Below, one piece after another: positions 1-9,124 of a stretch of 64,000 nt of DNA. The translations under genes were made by a program, and so were the position numbers. The stretch is from Aminobacter aminovorans (lineage in GTDB: Bacteria; Pseudomonadota; Alphaproteobacteria; Rhizobiales; Rhizobiaceae), in contig NZ_UFSM01000001.1 in assembly GCF_900445235.1 (NCBI RefSeq), forward strand, positions 1,813,501 to 1,877,500, written 5' to 3'. The first letter of the stretch is position 1. The number at the start of each line of letters is the position of its first letter. The notes beneath the pieces were generated by a model, which searched no databases, was not told where the DNA came from, and saw only the letters and a program-made list of their open reading frames with translations.

Positions 1-1410
1 CTCGAGGCTGGCTGCCATATCGCCGACCGGCCGGAGAACCGCGACCCGCGCGCGATCTTCCAGCGCGGCCACTTCCGGCCCGACGAGACCTGGTACGAAG
101 CCGACGGCACCGGTTTCAATCCGGGCAATTACTACAATGTCGGCGGCAATTCGAAGTTCTACGGCGCCGTGCTGACACGCTACCGCCGCGAGGATTTTGA
201 CGAGATGCAGCATCTCGACGGTGTCTCGCCGGCATGGCCGATTGCCTATGACGACCTCGAGCCTTGGTATGGCAGGGCCGAAGCGCTTTATCAGGTGCGC
301 GGTACGCTCGGCGAAGACCCGACCGAGCCCGTGCATTCGCAGCCCTATGGCTTGAAGCCCGTTGCCGACGAGCCGGCGGTCTCGAAGGTGCGGGCGCGTC
401 TCAAGGCCAAGGGCGTGCACCCCTTCTCGCTGCCGCTCGGTGTCGATGTCGAGCGCTGGCTGGCCAAGGGCAAGACGCCGTGGGACGCGCATCCCAACAG
501 CTTCGACGGCAAGATGGATGCCGAGACGACGGCACTGGCTGCCGCGCTGAGGCATGAGAACGTGAAGCTTCAGACCGGCTCGCGCGTGACGCGGCTGGAG
601 AGCAGCCCTGACGGCCGGATCGTTGCAGTTCACTATGTCAGCAACGGTGAGGCGGCGGTGCTGAGACCGAAGCTGGTGATCCTGTCGGCGGGCGCTGTCC
701 AGTCGGCGGTGCTTCTGCTGCGCTCGGCCAATGACAGCAACCCTAACGGGCTCGCCAATCGCTCCGACCAGGTCGGCCGCAACTTCATGAATCACAACTC
801 GACGGCGGTTATCGCCATGAGCCCGTGGTTCCGCAACGACTCGGTTTACCAGAAGACCTTCGGCTTCAACGATTTTTACCTCTCGGATGGCAATGGCGGG
901 CCGCCACTCGGCAACGTGCAACTGCTCGGGCGCATCTCGGGACCGATCCTCAAGGGCGCGATGCCTGCCGTGCCGGAATGGCTGCTCAACCGCGTAACGG
1001 CGCATTCGATCGACTTCTACGCCATGAGCGAGGATCTGCCGTCGCCGGAAAGCCGAGTCATGGTCGACGGCGAGCGCATCGTGCTGAAATGGGTGCGCAG
1101 CAACTGGGAGGCGCATGAGCGGCTGGTGGCCAAGCTCAAGCAGGTGCTGCGCAGCGCGGGCTTTCCGCTCGTGGTGTCACGCGCCTTCGACAAGCGCACG
1201 CCATCGCACCAGTGCGGCACGGTGCGGATGGGCAACGACCCCGAGGATGCGCCGCTCGACGTCTTCTGCCGGGCTTTCGACCACCCGAACCTTTTCGTCG
1301 TCGACGCGAGCTTCCTGCCGACATCGGCAGCGGTAAACCCGGCGCTGACCATTGCGGCACAGGCGCTGCGGGTTGCCGACCATATCGCTGAAAAGGATCT
1401 CGCGGCATGA
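1..1410 (+). CDS. GMC-family oxidoreductase, 5' end outside window
   Basis: The frame is open from base 1, so the N-terminal FAD-binding part lies upstream of the window. The visible part begins with a GMC-like NVGGNSKFYG stretch (about bases 139-168) and ends with the GMC C-terminal domain, where HQCGTVRMG carries the probable catalytic His and NPALTIAAQALR the probable catalytic Asn. GMC enzymes are FAD-dependent alcohol, sugar or polyol oxidoreductases. The stop overlaps the ATG of the next gene by four bases (ATGA), so the gene is translationally coupled to the SDR that follows. A second GMC gene lies after that SDR. The substrate cannot be read from sequence; an alcohol or sugar oxidation pathway is inference. 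Confidence 0.88.
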   Translation, partial: LEAGCHIADRPENRDPRAIFQRGHFRPDETWYEADGTGFNPGNYYNVGGNSKFYGAVLTRYRREDFDEMQHLDGVSPAWPIAYDDLEPWYGRAEALYQVRGTLGEDPTEPVHSQPYGLKPVADEPAVSKVRARLKAKGVHPFSLPLGVDVERWLAKGKTPWDAHPNSFDGKMDAETTALAAALRHENVKLQTGSRVTRLESSPDGRIVAVHYVSNGEAAVLRPKLVILSAGAVQSAVLLLRSANDSNPNGLANRSDQVGRNFMNHNSTAVIAMSPWFRNDSVYQKTFGFNDFYLSDGNGGPPLGNVQLLGRISGPILKGAMPAVPEWLLNRVTAHSIDFYAMSEDLPSPESRVMVDGERIVLKWVRSNWEAHERLVAKLKQVLRSAGFPLVVSRAFDKRTPSHQCGTVRMGNDPEDAPLDVFCRAFDHPNLFVVDASFLPTSAAVNPALTIAAQALRVADHIAEKDLAA

Positions 1411-2183
1411 AAGCGCCGGTAAAACCTGTGGCGTTGGTGACCGGCGCGCGTCGCGGCATCGGCCTTGCTACCGCCGAGGCGCTCGCCAGGGCGGGCTTCG
1501 ACCTCGCCATCACCGACCGTGAGGAAGATGCGGCCTCTGCTGAGGCGGTTTCTGGCCTGGAGAAGCATGGCGCGCGCGTGCTCTTCGTCGCCTCCGATCT
1601 CGCTGACCTTGATGGCCATGCAGGCACCGTCGACAAGATCGTCGGGCACTTCGGGCAGATCGACTGCCTGGTCAACAATGCCGGCGTGGCATCCAGGGTG
1701 CGCGGCGACTTTCTCGAGCTCACGCCCGAGAACTTCAATGCCATCATGGCGGTCAACCTGCGCGGCACGGTGTTCTTCACCCAGGCGGTGCTGCGCGCCA
1801 TGCTCGTGGCACCACCCACATTGCATCCGCGCTCGGTGATCAACATCACCTCGATCTCGGCCGAGATGACGTCGCCCGACAGGCTCGACTACTGCATGTC
1901 GAAGGCTGGGCTCGCTGCCTTCACGCAGGGGCTGACGTTGCGCCTCGCCGGCACCGGCATCGACGTGTTCGAGATCCGGCCCGGCATCATCCGCTCCGAC
2001 ATGACGGCGAAAGCCTCGGAAAAATACGACCGGCTGATCGCCGACGGCCTCGTTCCGGTCAAACGCTGGGGCGAGCCAGATGACATTGGCCGCATCGCGG
2101 CGGCACTTGCCGGCGGCGGCTTCGGCTTCGCCACCGGTTCCATCATCAGGGCTGACGGTGCGCTGTCGGTCGCGCGACTTTGA
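1407..2183 (+). CDS. Short-chain dehydrogenase/reductase (SDR)
   Basis: A 258-residue classical SDR. The NAD(P)-binding TGARRGIG is at residues 12-19, NNAG at 90-93, and the catalytic set is Ser149, Tyr162 and Lys166 (YCMSK). The length is normal for the FabG-like group of 3-oxoacyl or sugar-alcohol dehydrogenases. The ATG overlaps the stop of the upstream GMC gene, and its own TGA ends nine bases before the next GMC start, so the three genes form one operon. It probably oxidises or reduces an intermediate shared with the two flanking flavoenzymes. Substrate is unknown. Confidence 0.9.
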   Translation: MKAPVKPVALVTGARRGIGLATAEALARAGFDLAITDREEDAASAEAVSGLEKHGARVLFVASDLADLDGHAGTVDKIVGHFGQIDCLVNNAGVASRVRGDFLELTPENFNAIMAVNLRGTVFFTQAVLRAMLVAPPTLHPRSVINITSISAEMTSPDRLDYCMSKAGLAAFTQGLTLRLAGTGIDVFEIRPGIIRSDMTAKASEKYDRLIADGLVPVKRWGEPDDIGRIAAALAGGGFGFATGSIIRADGALSVARL

Positions 2184-2191
2184 GATCAGAG

Positions 2192-3847
2192 ATGACCTAC
2201 GACTACATCATCACAGGTGCGGGTCCTGCCGGTTGCGTGCTCGCCAACCGGCTGAGCGAAGACCCTGACGTCAGGGTGCTGCTTCTGGAGGCGGGTGGCG
2301 GCGACTGGAACCCGCTGTTTCACATGCCGGCGGGCTTTGCCAAGATGACCAAGGGCGTGGCGAGCTGGGGCTGGGAAACCGTGCCGCAGAAGCACATGAA
2401 GAACCGCGTGCTGCGTTATACCCAGGCCAAGGTGATCGGCGGCGGCTCCAGCATCAACGCCCAGCTCTACACTCGCGGCAACGCCGCCGACTACGATCTG
2501 TGGGCTAGCGAGGACGGCTGCACCGGCTGGGACTACCGCTCGGTGTTGCCATATTTCAAGCGCTCGGAAGACAACCAGCGTTTCGCTGATGATTATCATG
2601 GCTATGGCGGGCCGCTCGGCGTGTCGATGCCGTCGGCAGCCCTGCCGATCTGCGATGCCTATATCCGCGCCGGCCAGGAGCTTGGCATTCCCTACAACCA
2701 CGACTTCAACGGCAGGCAGCAGGCTGGCGTCGGATTCTATCAGTTGACCCAGCGCAACAAGCGCCGCTCGTCAGCTTCGATGGCCTATCTCAATCCGATC
2801 AAGGACCGACGCAACCTGACCATCCGCCTGGGCGCGCGGGTGACGCGCATCGTGGTCGAAAGGGGCAGGGCGGTCGGTGTCGAGATCGCCATCGGCAACG
2901 GCACCGAAATGATCCGCGCTGAACGCGAGGTGCTGGTGTCCTCGGGCGCCATCGGCTCGCCCAAGCTTCTGCTGCAGTCGGGCATCGGCTCGGCAGATCA
3001 CCTGAAAAGCGTGGGCGTGCCTGTCGTCCACGACCTCAAGGGGGTCGGCGAAAACATGCAGGATCACCTCGACCTGTTTGTCATTTCAGAATGCACCGGC
3101 GATCACACCTACGACAATGTTGCCAAGCTGCATCGGACGCTGTGGGCCGGGCTCCAATATGTGCTGTTCCGCACCGGGCCGGTGACGTCGAGCCTCTTCG
3201 AGACGGGCGGCTTCTGGTATGCCGATCCGGATGCGCGCTCGCCCGACATCCAGTTTCATCTCGGCCTCGGTTCGGGCATCGAGGCCGGTGTCGCCCGGCT
3301 CAAGAATGCCGGTGTGACGCTGAACTCCGCCTATCTGCACCCGCGCTCGCGCGGCACTGTGCGGCTGGCTTCCAGTGACCCTGCCGCCGCTCCGCTGATC
3401 GATCCGAACTACTGGGCTGATCCGCACGACCGCAAGATGTCGATCGAAGGCTTGCGGGTCGCGCGTGAGATCATGCAGCAGGCAGCACTCAAACCTTTCG
3501 TGCTGGCCGAGCGGTTGCCGGGACCGAGCAAGGTTTCGGACGAGGACCTGTTCGAATATGGCTGTGCCAACGCCAAGACCGACCATCATCCTGTCGGCAC
3601 CTGCAAGATGGGTACCGACGACATGGCCGTCGTCGACTTGGAACTCAAGGTGCATGGTATAGACGGTCTGCGCGTCTGCGACAGCTCTGTCATGCCGCGC
3701 GTGCCGTCCTGCAATACCAACGGCCCGACGATCATGATGGGCGAAAAGGGAGCCGACATCATCCGCAACCGCGACCCCCTGCCGCCTGCGATCTTCGCCC
3801 ATGAGCGCAACGATAGCAGGCCAAGGGCGCGGGCCGAGGTGAGCTAG
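2192..3847 (+). CDS. GMC-family oxidoreductase (choline dehydrogenase-like)
   Basis: A complete GMC flavoenzyme of 551 residues from the ATG at 2192. An in-frame TTG four codons upstream is less likely. The FAD-binding GAGPAG is at residues 9-14. The GMC signature [14 protein letters not shown] follows, and the C-terminal [10 protein letters not shown] holds the probable catalytic His, with [13 protein letters not shown] near the end. The sequence resembles choline dehydrogenase and alkan-1-ol dehydrogenase homologues, but no betaine genes are nearby. It is the third gene of the GMC-SDR-GMC operon. The substrate is probably an alcohol or polyol (inference). Confidence 0.92.
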   Translation: MTYDYIITGAGPAGCVLANRLSEDPDVRVLLLEAGGGDWNPLFHMPAGFAKMTKGVASWGWETVPQKHMKNRVLRYTQAKVIGGGSSINAQLYTRGNAADYDLWASEDGCTGWDYRSVLPYFKRSEDNQRFADDYHGYGGPLGVSMPSAALPICDAYIRAGQELGIPYNHDFNGRQQAGVGFYQLTQRNKRRSSASMAYLNPIKDRRNLTIRLGARVTRIVVERGRAVGVEIAIGNGTEMIRAEREVLVSSGAIGSPKLLLQSGIGSADHLKSVGVPVVHDLKGVGENMQDHLDLFVISECTGDHTYDNVAKLHRTLWAGLQYVLFRTGPVTSSLFETGGFWYADPDARSPDIQFHLGLGSGIEAGVARLKNAGVTLNSAYLHPRSRGTVRLASSDPAAAPLIDPNYWADPHDRKMSIEGLRVAREIMQQAALKPFVLAERLPGPSKVSDEDLFEYGCANAKTDHHPVGTCKMGTDDMAVVDLELKVHGIDGLRVCDSSVMPRVPSCNTNGPTIMMGEKGADIIRNRDPLPPAIFAHERNDSRPRARAEVS

Positions 3848-3901
3848 CAGCTCCGGGTCAAGAATCCGAGATCGGGCTCACGTTCGCTGAAGCGAGACAT
3901 C

Positions 3902-5224
3902 TTAGCCCGAGGGAGAGAAGCCCTTGCTCCGCCAGACCCGCGCACGAGCTTTGCGGGCCTGGCGATGCTCATTGTAGGGGACTTCGACCATCCCGCATTG
4001 AAGGCAGTCAATGTACTTGCCGCAATTGGTTTCCCAGCATCTGACATCGTGTGTCCAGCTAAGTGCGATCCGTTCGAGATGCTGGGTTTGCGATCCTTTC
4101 AGGAGGATAAGTTCGTCTGGTCGGGAAGTTGCCCTGACATAGTCCGATGCTTCCCTTGGCAGGAGGAAGTCGATGAACTTGCCGCTCTTCTTGTCGTCTT
4201 CAGAAGGGCGGGCTCGATGCCCGTTTTCGCCGACGAAGATGAATTGGTCCGAGCATGGGTAGGCGAGGTCGTATGCAAGTGCGGTGCCTTTCCGCGTGCC
4301 GCCGGTGTAGTCGGAAATGAAGCCGATAATCGCGCGCTTGTTGGCGGCTCGGCTCTTGCGGAGAATGGCGATGGCAGCCGGAATGCTGTCGTTGGGTGCC
4401 TTCACCGTATCGATGATGAAGGTGGGGCCCCCGGAGGTGGCGAGGACACCACAGCGGTTCCATGGCGCCGGAAAGCTGGCAATACGAGATGCCGCCAAAG
4501 TTGGTGCTACGCCGAGTTCTACAGCGGTGGCGAATGCGCCCAGGGTCGCGATCCAGAACTCTTCACCCACAAAAGCCGTCTGCAGCTCGAAGCTTCCCTT
4601 CCGGCAGGACACCGTGACCTTGAGGAGTTGTGGGAAAGAAGCCTCGGCGGCGTCCAGTCTGTAGTCGGCGTTTTCCGACCGGCCAAAGGTGACGATCCTG
4701 GCCTGCGTACGTTTTGCCATTGCCATGACATGCGGATCGTCCGCATTGAGAATAGCAAGTCCCGACGGTCTCAAGGCTGCGACAAGCTCTCCCTTTTCTC
4801 GAGCCACGGCGTCCTTGCCGCGAAAGGCCGAATAGTGTTCCAGGCCGACCTTCGTGATGATGGCGACGTCAGGACGGAGCAGGCGAGCCATCGGCATTAT
4901 CGACCCTTTGACGGTCGCGCCAACCTCGGCGACGATGTAGTCTGCCTGCAAAGGCGCGCTGCACAACGTCCTTGCCAGTTGGGGGATCGTGTTCTCGTAG
5001 ATCTGCGCGTGTACGCTGCCCTGGCCCTCCAGAATGTGGGCAAGCAGAGCGGTGGTCGTCGATTTCGCCGAACTACCCGTTATGCCGATATGCAGCGCCT
5101 CGGATCGGCCACGTTTCAGTTGCGCCAGTTTCAGTCTGAGGCCGTTGCCGAGCCGAGCCATGATTGCCCGCGGTCCATGCTTCCGGCGGAAAGACCGCGT
5201 GGCATTTTTGAAGCCCTGGTACAT
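3902..5224 (-). CDS. Mur-ligase-like ATP-dependent ligase with a C-terminal four-Cys cluster
   Basis: A 440-residue protein resembling the central and C-terminal domains of Mur ligases (ATP-dependent amide-bond formation). It lacks the N-terminal UDP-binding domain of MurC-F. The P-loop is GSSAKSTT at residues 50-57, where Mur enzymes have GTNGKTT, so the usual Gly before Lys is Ala. Other Mur-like motifs are ITKVGLEH and LNADDPH. The tail carries Cys396, Cys401, Cys407 and Cys410 (C-x4-C-x5-C-x2-C), which may bind zinc. ATG 5224 has GGAG upstream and is preferred over TTG 5227. It lies 61 bases downstream of a glycosyltransferase, so the pair may build or decorate a surface polymer. CapB/PgsB-like or MurT-like activity is possible, but the substrate is unknown. 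Confidence 0.8.
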   Translation of the reverse strand: MYQGFKNATRSFRRKHGPRAIMARLGNGLRLKLAQLKRGRSEALHIGITGSSAKSTTTALLAHILEGQGSVHAQIYENTIPQLARTLCSAPLQADYIVAEVGATVKGSIMPMARLLRPDVAIITKVGLEHYSAFRGKDAVAREKGELVAALRPSGLAILNADDPHVMAMAKRTQARIVTFGRSENADYRLDAAEASFPQLLKVTVSCRKGSFELQTAFVGEEFWIATLGAFATAVELGVAPTLAASRIASFPAPWNRCGVLATSGGPTFIIDTVKAPNDSIPAAIAILRKSRAANKRAIIGFISDYTGGTRKGTALAYDLAYPCSDQFIFVGENGHRARPSEDDKKSGKFIDFLLPREASDYVRATSRPDELILLKGSQTQHLERIALSWTHDVRCWETNCGKYIDCLQCGMVEVPYNEHRQARKARARVWRSKGFSPSG

Positions 5225-5285
5225 CAATGCCGTGCTCCAGTGGTAGCTGGATTCCTGCCATGCATTTCCAATGCGCGTTGCACGT

Positions 5286-6008
5286 TCATTGTGCCGTTTT
5301 CTTCTTCTTGATCGCTCTCAAACGTTTGCGCGCCATCGAAGCATAGATACGCCGACGATATTCGAGCATGTTGGAAAAGATCGAGCTGAATTGATAAGCA
5401 CCGGTCGTTTCTCCGAACATCTGGTGCGCATAGATCTTGCCGGTCCCCGAGTATTTTCGCCCGATGAAATGCTCGGGAATGAGGACGTGCGAGGGCCAGA
5501 TGACGATATCCGGTCGGTGGGTTTCGATCAGTTCGGCAATGAACAGATTGCCCGTCGTCCGCCACGGTTGGTCCAGTTCGGCCGGGGGCGTCCTCTCCAG
5601 AATGGTGAGGATCAGATCCAGAAATGGATGGCCTGGTGCCGCAGCCACGATCGGGGCCACCAGCTGGCCGCGCAGGAACTCGTTTTCATAGACGGTGTAG
5701 AGCGTTCCGCCATCGTCAAACAGTTCATCGACCGGGTGAACGCATATACTGTCCGCACCGGCCATGTATCCGCCTTGTGCGTACAGAATTTCGAAGCGCA
5801 GCAGGTCTGCGGCACCCGCATAAGCGCCACGCTTCATGTACTCGTCGATTTGAGCACGTGTCCTGAATGTGCCTTTGCGGAGGAAGTCGTTGTCGTAGAG
5901 CGTGTATTCCCAATCCGGGTGACGGTCGGTCCAGCTCTGCATCCATTGCGACGGCTGCTGTTTCGGGCCTATCCAGATATGGCTGAGTTTCTTGGGAATT
6001 TTCATCAT
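5286..6008 (-). CDS. GT32-like glycosyltransferase (capsular polysaccharide type)
   Basis: A 240-residue protein with the layout of GT32 sugar-binding (DXD) glycosyltransferases. It starts KIPKKLSHIWIG and has the acceptor/metal region AADLLRFEILYAQGGYMAG around residues 66-84. The canonical DXD is GAD (residues 84-86) here, so the first Asp is missing and Asp86 remains. The start is ATG 6008 or the adjacent ATG 6005, because GGAG lies eight bases upstream; the open frame continues further but without a better site. It is the first gene of a two-gene unit with the Mur-like ligase. A role in capsule or exopolysaccharide synthesis is inference. Composition looks less GC-rich than flanking genes, suggesting transfer. 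Confidence 0.75.
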   Translation of the reverse strand: MMKIPKKLSHIWIGPKQQPSQWMQSWTDRHPDWEYTLYDNDFLRKGTFRTRAQIDEYMKRGAYAGAADLLRFEILYAQGGYMAGADSICVHPVDELFDDGGTLYTVYENEFLRGQLVAPIVAAAPGHPFLDLILTILERTPPAELDQPWRTTGNLFIAELIETHRPDIVIWPSHVLIPEHFIGRKYSGTGKIYAHQMFGETTGAYQFSSIFSNMLEYRRRIYASMARKRLRAIKKKKTAQ

Positions 6009-6181
6009 GCGAGAAGCTCCAGGCCCAAGACTGGATGTACTCAGCATATGACCAATCGGAAAAGGTGTTGGCGAGCGACCAGAAGACCATGCTGCGCGGT
6101 GCAACTACCTTGTGACGTGCGCAGCGAGGCCTGTCAACCGAAGGGCGGGGCGCATCCGCAGTCACCCGCTCTACGCACATG

Positions 6182-6213
6182 AAAGGCCACGGGCGCATGG
6201 CGCGCCCCTGGCC
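6182..6213 (-). terminator. Probable intrinsic terminator of the DUF1344 gene
   Basis: The arms GGCCACGGGCGC (6185-6196) and GCGCCCCTGGCC (6202-6213) form a 12-bp stem with one mismatch. On the minus strand TTTC follows. It lies about 35 bases past the stop of the DUF1344 gene. Confidence 0.6.
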
Positions 6214-6249
6214 TGAACTGTTTTTGAGAGGGCAATCCGTTAGGGCCCG

Positions 6250-6495
6250 TTATGGATTGACGAGGACGCTTGACACCTTGGTGCTGTCGCTCTTGTCCAT
6301 CTCAATCGTAACCTTGGCACCAAGCTTCACCTCCGGCGGAACCGCGAGATCGGTGGGAATGGTGAAGCTCGTGCTATCTTCAAGCATGAGGACATGCGTT
6401 TCCGCGTTGTATTCCTTGACGACGCCATCGGCGGCGAAGGCGGGGAAAAGCATGAAGCTTGCGGCGGCTACGGCGAGAATGAATCTTTTAATCAA
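6250..6495 (-). CDS. DUF1344 family small secreted protein
   Basis: An 81-residue protein with an N-terminal signal peptide (IKRFILAVAAASFMLFPAFA) and a short mature domain, VVKEYNAETH to the C-terminal SSVLVNP, typical of the DUF1344 proteins of rhizobia. The chosen start is TTG 6495, because AAGGAG lies four bases upstream and the signal peptide then begins at once. The open frame runs back to 6663 but that part looks non-coding. Function is unknown; the mature part may form a small periplasmic beta fold. A decayed second copy lies at 6768-6947. Confidence 0.72.
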   Translation of the reverse strand: MIKRFILAVAAASFMLFPAFAADGVVKEYNAETHVLMLEDSTSFTIPTDLAVPPEVKLGAKVTIEMDKSDSTKVSSVLVNP

Positions 6496-6721
6496 AGTGC
6501 TCCTTGGTGTTGGCAAAATGCCCAGTTCTGCAGGGATTTGCTCCACCCCCAGGGTAGCTAAACCCCCGGTGCAAGGATCGGTTCCGGTAACAGCTGCGAA
6601 TTCATCCTGCGCCTGATCGGGGCACCGTCGCCTGAGCCCGCGAAAGTCGTTGTTGAAGTTCACGGAGCCTTTGAAGCCTGCCCGGCGTCACTTTGTGCCG
6701 AATCGTGTTGAAACACGGCCA

Positions 6722-6753
6722 GACGAAAGCCACGGGCGCAAGGCACCCGTGGC
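6722..6753 (-). terminator. Hairpin after the decayed DUF1344 copy
   Basis: GCCACGGG (6729-6736) pairs with CCCGTGGC (6746-6753), and on the minus strand TTTCGTCT follows. Its position and sequence resemble the hairpin after the intact DUF1344 gene, so it probably came with the duplication. Confidence 0.45.
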
Positions 6754-6767
6754 CGCAACTGTCTTGG

Positions 6768-6947
6768 TTACGGGTTCATGAGAACGCCGGTGATCTTGGT
6801 GTTGTCGTTCTTGTCGGTCTGCACCGAGACCTTGCCCCGGCTTTGACCTCCGGCGGAATGGCGACTTTGGCGGGGATGGTATAGCTCGTACCATCTTCAA
6901 GCATGATGACGCGGGTTTCCTAGTTGAATTCCTTGACGTGCCATTGG
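6768..6947 (-). pseudogene. Decayed DUF1344 paralogue
   Basis: The minus strand reads KEFN-stop-ETRV, then MLEDGTSYTIPA and IPPEV, then shifts frame and ends DKNDNTKITGVLMNP-stop. This matches the intact neighbour (KEYNAETHVLMLEDSTSFTIP to DKSDSTKVSSVLVNP). The lesions are an in-frame TAG at 6920-6922, a small indel near 6835-6842 and loss of the signal peptide region next to the ABC transporter gene. It is a tandem duplicate in decay. Confidence 0.75.
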
Positions 6948-6950
6948 CCG

Positions 6951-7910
6951 TCAGTCCGCCGCATGGCAGGCGACGTTGGCGCCGGCGGCGGAGTGTTTCA
7001 GTTCCGGCCGTTCCTTCTTACAGATGTCCATCGCCAGCGGGCAGCGCGGGTGGAAGGTGCAGCCGCTCGGCGGGTTGAGCGGGCTCGGAATGTCGCCGCC
7101 CAAAGGAGCACGGTCGCGCTTTGGTGCTTCCAGGTCGGGCACGGTTTCGAGCAGCAGCCTGGTGTAGGGGTGCTGCGGGTTCTCGAGGATAACCTCACCT
7201 GGTCCCTCCTCGACCAGGCGGCCGAGATACATGACGCCGATGCGATCGGTGAGGAAACGCACGACCGACAGATTGTGGCTGATGAACAGGTAAGTCAGGC
7301 CCAGCTTCTGCTGCAGATCCTTGAGCAGGTTGAGCACCTGCGCCTGCACCGACACGTCGAGCGCGGATGTCGGCTCGTCGAGCAAGAGCAATTCGGCTTC
7401 GGCGGCAAGCGCGCGGGCAATCGAGATGCGTTGGCGCTGGCCGCCGGAGAATTCGTGCGGATATTTGTCGGCGTCACTGGGCGCCAGACCGACAGTGACC
7501 AGCAGCTCGCCAATGCGCTTGCGGCGCTCAGTGCGGCCATGTTTTTGCGCCATGGGCTCGGCGATGCTCTGGCCGATGCGCCAGCGCGGGTTGAGGCTGC
7601 CGACGGGGTCCTGGAACACCATCTGCAGGCGGACGCGCTCGCCGCCCGGCTTGCGGATCTCGACAGCGCCCGCAGTTGGCTTTTCCAATCCGGCGACGAG
7701 GCGTGCGACTGTCGACTTGCCGCAGCCGGATTCGCCGACCAGCGAGAAGGTCGTGCCTGGGCGGATGGCGAAGCTGACACCGTCGACGGCCTTGACGCTG
7801 CGGCGTGGCGCGCGTGTCACCAGCCGTTGCAGGAAGGGTGCGGAGACGTCGAAGGTGCGGCCGAGATTGGCGACCTTGAGCAAGGGCTGTTCGGTGACGA
7901 TTGCGTTCAT
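6951..7910 (-). CDS. Peptide-type ABC transporter ATPase (DppF/OppF-like)
   Basis: A 319-residue cytoplasmic ATPase for a nickel/peptide-type importer. Walker A GESGCGKS is at residues 59-66, the signature is FSGGQRQR, and Walker B runs into DEPTSALD. The C-terminal oligopeptide-transport extension contains the Cys-bearing GCTFHPRCP. The start is ATG 7910; a frame extending to 8237 is only read-through of the preceding gene. The ATG overlaps the amidohydrolase stop (ATGA, 7907-7910), so the transporter and the enzyme are coupled. It is the last gene of the minus-strand uptake operon. Confidence 0.93.
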   Translation of the reverse strand: MNAIVTEQPLLKVANLGRTFDVSAPFLQRLVTRAPRRSVKAVDGVSFAIRPGTTFSLVGESGCGKSTVARLVAGLEKPTAGAVEIRKPGGERVRLQMVFQDPVGSLNPRWRIGQSIAEPMAQKHGRTERRKRIGELLVTVGLAPSDADKYPHEFSGGQRQRISIARALAAEAELLLLDEPTSALDVSVQAQVLNLLKDLQQKLGLTYLFISHNLSVVRFLTDRIGVMYLGRLVEEGPGEVILENPQHPYTRLLLETVPDLEAPKRDRAPLGGDIPSPLNPPSGCTFHPRCPLAMDICKKERPELKHSAAGANVACHAAD

Positions 7911-9106
7911 GCGCCGCCACCATCGATCCAGCTGCCGTCGCGGGCGACGATACGGCCGCGCTTGACCACCAGCGCGCGCTTGGGCCGGTCGACGACGATC
8001 TGGGCCAGGTTTTCGCCCTCGATCAGCACGAGGCTGCCGTCGCAGCCGACATCCAGCCCATGGCCGGCGAGATCGAGCAGGTCGGCGCCGCGCTTCGTAC
8101 CCATGTCGAGAGCGGCCGTCAGCTCGGCGTCGGTGCGGCAGTTGCTGCGCCAGGACAAGAGCCAGCAGCGCTCCAGCATGTCGCCATTGCCATGCGGGTT
8201 CCAGGTGTCGCGCAGCGAATCCGAAGCGACAGCACAACGCACGCCATAGTCGGCAAGCTCGAACATCGGCGGGAAGGGGATGTCGCCGGGCACCGCCGAG
8301 ATGATGCCGATGCCGGCCTCGGCGAGCAGGTCCATCATGCGGGCAAGCTCGTCGCGCGATGCGGTGCCGAGGCAGAAGGCATGGCTGACGATGACCTTGT
8401 CCTGCATGCCCAGCGCCTTGGCGCGTTCGGCGATCAGGCCGAGCTCGTAGAGGCCGAGCTCACCGCGCTCATGCAGGTGAATGTCGATCTTGGCCTGCTT
8501 GCGGTGGGCGATGCCGAAAATGGTGTCGAGATGGCCCTTTGCGTCGCCATCGACGCTGGCCGGGTCGATGCCGCCGATAACAGAGGCGCCTTCGTCAAGG
8601 GCTGCTTCCATAAGCTCTGCCGTGCCCGGCTCGATAAGCATGCCGAGCTGCGGGAAGGCGACGATTTCGAGGTCGACGGCGTGCTTGGTCTTTTCCCAGG
8701 CCGCGAGTACGCCATGCAGATTGTCGAGCTTGTATTCGGGCGAGATGTCGACATGGCTGCGGATATGGGTCGAGCCGTTGGCGACGCATTGGCGCATCAG
8801 ATTGCCGGCACGCTCAGCGACAGACCAGGGCAGGCTGCGGCGGATCTCGACCTCGTTGTCGATCATGGCGCGGAGCGAGTCCGGCACGTTGATGCTGTGC
8901 CAGGGCAGGCCCCACAGGATCTTGTCGAGATGGACATGAGCCTCGACGAAAGGGGCGATGGCGATCGCGCCCTTGCCGTCGACGACCGTGATGCCGTCAG
9001 GGCCCGTCACATTGCTGCCAATCGCCGCGATGCGGCCGTTCTCGATCAGGATGTTGCCCGTTGTCCCGGCATCGGGGCGGACATTGGTGAGCAGAAGGTC
9101 GGTCAT
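7907..9106 (-). CDS. Cytosine-deaminase-like metal-dependent amidohydrolase
   Basis: A 399-residue enzyme of the amidohydrolase superfamily in the CodA/AtzC branch. Metal ligands are visible as HVHLDK (His57, His59), then IHLHERGE around His210/His212, SHAF with His242, and ASDSLRDTW with Asp296. These enzymes hydrolyse C-N bonds of cytosine, N-substituted triazines or cyclic amides. It sits inside an ABC uptake operon and overlaps the ATPase gene, so it probably acts on the imported compound in the cytoplasm. A hydantoin-type racemase is probably controlled with it, which points to a cyclic ureide or amide substrate (inference). Confidence 0.87.
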   Translation of the reverse strand: MTDLLLTNVRPDAGTTGNILIENGRIAAIGSNVTGPDGITVVDGKGAIAIAPFVEAHVHLDKILWGLPWHSINVPDSLRAMIDNEVEIRRSLPWSVAERAGNLMRQCVANGSTHIRSHVDISPEYKLDNLHGVLAAWEKTKHAVDLEIVAFPQLGMLIEPGTAELMEAALDEGASVIGGIDPASVDGDAKGHLDTIFGIAHRKQAKIDIHLHERGELGLYELGLIAERAKALGMQDKVIVSHAFCLGTASRDELARMMDLLAEAGIGIISAVPGDIPFPPMFELADYGVRCAVASDSLRDTWNPHGNGDMLERCWLLSWRSNCRTDAELTAALDMGTKRGADLLDLAGHGLDVGCDGSLVLIEGENLAQIVVDRPKRALVVKRGRIVARDGSWIDGGGA

Positions 9107-9124
9107 GATTGCTGTTCCGTGGTC

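Noticed and set aside
3965..5311. 448-codon plus-strand frame opposite the Mur-ligase-like gene
   Set aside because: The minus frame has Mur motifs; the plus frame has no recognisable domain or ribosome site.
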